This document shows, piece after piece, positions 36,604 through 38,431 of a stretch of 38,431 bases of DNA (positions are counted from its first letter, which is position 1; each line of letters begins with the position of its first letter). A model generated the notes under the pieces. That model did not search any database and was not told the DNA's origin. It saw only the letters and a list, made by a program, of their open reading frames with translations. A program made the position numbers and the translations under genes. Source of the stretch: Fervidobacterium thailandense (GTDB taxonomy: Bacteria > Thermotogota > Thermotogae > Thermotogales > Fervidobacteriaceae); assembly GCF_001719065.1 (NCBI RefSeq), contig NZ_LWAF01000016.1, positions 1 through 38,431 on the forward strand, read 5' to 3'.

Positions 36604-38431
36604 GTGAAGGTAAAGAGGCTACTGGTCTTGCTTTGTGTCGGCGCTCTTCTACTCTTATCCCAACCCCTTTGGGCCCTCGACCTGGAAACTGCAAAGAGTC
36701 TGTACGTAAGTATGCTCGATGGAAAGCACGAGTTCAGCCGTGAGGTAAAAAAGAGCATTTTCGAAGAGCTGCCGTTTTACCGCTTCTTCAAAATCTACAT
36801 AGTTGGCTCAGTTGAGAGAACGGAGACGACGAAGAAGACTGGCGATTATTTGGAACCATTCTTTCTGGAAAGCATAAAAGGAGATAATGAGGAAACGATA
36901 CTCGCAAAGGCGATATACCTCACTTGGTGGGAAGCGAAGCTGAACAACAGGCCGCATACTGTCGAAATTGTCAAGAACTCCCCAATTTTCAACGATTTCT
37001 TCAATGAGTACCAGATGCGAATAACGGAAGCGTTCGGTAACTACGCCCAAGATCTCGCGGCATTCTTACTGGGAGTGGACGTTGACGTTCCCTACGTTCC
37101 CGAAGAACTTACCAAAATCAGGGAAAAGATCGTAAATGCCGACTTTGTTTATGAACCCGTTTACGATGGTAGGGAGTCCCACGTTGTGTCCCTCTTGATG
37201 TCAAACCCGGATATCGTTAAATCTATAGTTGAGAATTTCGGTGAAATAAGGTCAGAGCGCGACAAATTCGATGCCGAAACACTCCTGTCCAGAACCCGCG
37301 CGATGATTTTCAGGACAGCCTTCTCTCAGATTGCCGGTCTCAAAGACGAAATCGCCCAAGAATTTGTTAAACTTTCTCCAAAATCCTTGAATTTACTCTG
37401 GGTTCGATGGATAGCGTACCTGATAATTTTCTTGATTGGATACTTTAAGCTAAAGAACACCGAAATTCCCCTTATGCTCCTTCTGGCTGGTGAAACAGTT
37501 TACATTGGTACGGCGCTAAACATTTCATCCCCCGTCGATGGTATGATTTACGGAATCGCCGCGGCTGTAGCGATTCTTTTCTCGATCTTTTATTTCGTCG
37601 CTAAGAAAAAGTGGAACTTCGCGATACTATCGCTCCTCACACTCGTGTCACTCTTTATTCCACAGGCTGCGACAACAAATTTGATAATGACGGACAACTT
37701 CACCAACTCGCCCTTTTATAACTCGCTACTTCAAGACGTCCTTAGGGATCCACTTGGAAAAGTTCAGAGGAGCTTGAAGAATTACAACACAGCATTGAAC
37801 GAATCAGTCCAAAGTTTCTCTTCTCTCATCGGCGAGTTGGGAATTTCGGATACCGAAATCGATCAGTCACTCTTTGAACCAAGCAATTTTGACGGTCGTA
37901 TCAAGTTTGCCGGTGAACTCAAACTGAAACACAAAGATCAGAAAAACCTTATCGACGATTTCCTCTACTTTGAGAGAAAAAGAGCTTCAAGCGTGATGAA
38001 TGAGATAGCGAACGTAAGATCCGTGCTTACAAGGGCCGCAGAAATTTCCTCAGAACCTCTGAGACGAGAGTTTTACAACTTTGTCGAATCCAACTTTGAG
38101 GGCCAACATCGTGAGCTTCTTGAAGACGCCTTGAGATCTACGAAAACCAAGAGGTACGTGGCCGTCGGTGGCTTCTCAGTAAGAAATATTTTCGTGTCCT
38201 ATCTGATGCTGTACGTTGCGCTCTTTCTGATCGCGCTCAACAGACGTGAAAGTTTCATCCCCATCGCCGGAGCTTTTGCTTCCTCACTAGTTTCCTTCTT
38301 CAATGCCCAAGAGTTCTTCGTACAATCTGGCGTACCGACGATACTGATAAGCTTAGTTTACCAAATCCCCATCGGCCTGATTCTAACGATCATACTCGGT
38401 TTACTCTGGTTCAGAGGAAACCACTCTTTTG
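36604..38431 (+). CDS. Large multi-pass membrane protein with signal peptide (3' truncated by window end)
   Basis: The frame is open for 609 codons to the last base of the window. It begins GTG with AAGGTG seven bases upstream. Residues 1-24 form a signal peptide (KRLLVLLCVGALLLLSQPLWA). A mostly helical, charged exported region of about 240 residues follows. Then come four hydrophobic segments (about 264-285, 290-310, 318-340, 345-362), a second charged helical region of about 150 residues (LGISDTEIDQSLFEPSN, FLYFERKRASSVMNEI), and at least three more hydrophobic segments (about 525-545, 550-566, 575-600). The two-fold alternation of soluble helical region and membrane bundle may reflect an internal duplication. 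I do not recognise the family. Strong own promoter, no operon partner visible. Confidence 0.8.
   Translation, partial: MKVKRLLVLLCVGALLLLSQPLWALDLETAKSLYVSMLDGKHEFSREVKKSIFEELPFYRFFKIYIVGSVERTETTKKTGDYLEPFFLESIKGDNEETILAKAIYLTWWEAKLNNRPHTVEIVKNSPIFNDFFNEYQMRITEAFGNYAQDLAAFLLGVDVDVPYVPEELTKIREKIVNADFVYEPVYDGRESHVVSLLMSNPDIVKSIVENFGEIRSERDKFDAETLLSRTRAMIFRTAFSQIAGLKDEIAQEFVKLSPKSLNLLWVRWIAYLIIFLIGYFKLKNTEIPLMLLLAGETVYIGTALNISSPVDGMIYGIAAAVAILFSIFYFVAKKKWNFAILSLLTLVSLFIPQAATTNLIMTDNFTNSPFYNSLLQDVLRDPLGKVQRSLKNYNTALNESVQSFSSLIGELGISDTEIDQSLFEPSNFDGRIKFAGELKLKHKDQKNLIDDFLYFERKRASSVMNEIANVRSVLTRAAEISSEPLRREFYNFVESNFEGQHRELLEDALRSTKTKRYVAVGGFSVRNIFVSYLMLYVALFLIALNRRESFIPIAGAFASSLVSFFNAQEFFVQSGVPTILISLVYQIPIGLILTIILGLLWFRGNHSF

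Overview
This 38.4 kb window is a gene-dense stretch of a bacterial chromosome. It most likely comes from a thermophile of the Thermotogae, and a Fervidobacterium-like member is my best guess. The support is a long SLH / coiled-coil / C-terminal-anchor protein of the Omp-alpha 'toga' type, a 59-residue ferredoxin nearly identical in layout to the Thermotoga maritima 4Fe-4S protein, a beta' subunit whose catalytic NADFDGD motif is displaced about 290 residues by a large N-terminal insertion, and a mid-40s GC impression. Genus placement is inference. I see no rRNA, tRNA, CRISPR array, insertion sequence or prophage.

Layout. (1) 1-9235, plus strand: the tail of an unidentified gene, a spacer, then a run of close-packed genes: PHP phosphoesterase, UvrD-type helicase, ECF sigma factor, a small membrane protein (candidate anti-sigma), an exported RseB/LolA-like protein, a radical SAM protein with a helix-hairpin-helix tail, and Omp-alpha. 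A bidirectional terminator follows. (2) 9302-10836, minus: a VWA lipoprotein and a small outer-membrane-like protein. (3) 11028-13424: two convergent MFS transporters. (4) 13558-17605, plus: a CIRCE element over a near-perfect sigma-A promoter drives a KaiC/RecA-like ATPase, an internally duplicated unknown protein and a Clp ATPase without a middle domain. This is the most interesting part of the window. (5) 17614-31310, minus: queD, then (in transcription order) rsmH, an ftsL-like gene, a class B penicillin-binding protein, an L10 leader with attenuator, rplJ, rplL, a second attenuator, rpoB, rpoC and a terminator. (6) 31487-34319, minus: dppA-type aminopeptidase, phosphate butyryltransferase and carbamate kinase, with terminator. 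(7) 34630-38431, plus: dnaA, ferredoxin and the first 609 codons of a large membrane protein that runs off the window.

How the parts work together. Region 1 pairs an extracytoplasmic sigma factor and its probable membrane regulators with the outer-envelope anchor protein, which suggests an envelope-stress unit with DNA-repair and RNA/nucleotide-turnover genes riding upstream. Region 4 looks like an HrcA-controlled heat-shock operon. It would couple a Clp unfoldase to a KaiC-like ATPase and a two-repeat helix-turn-helix protein, a pairing I do not recognise as described. Region 5 joins cell-division genes to the beta/beta' polymerase operon without rplK-rplA. Region 6 fits peptide fermentation with acyl-phosphate and carbamoyl-phosphate energy conservation.
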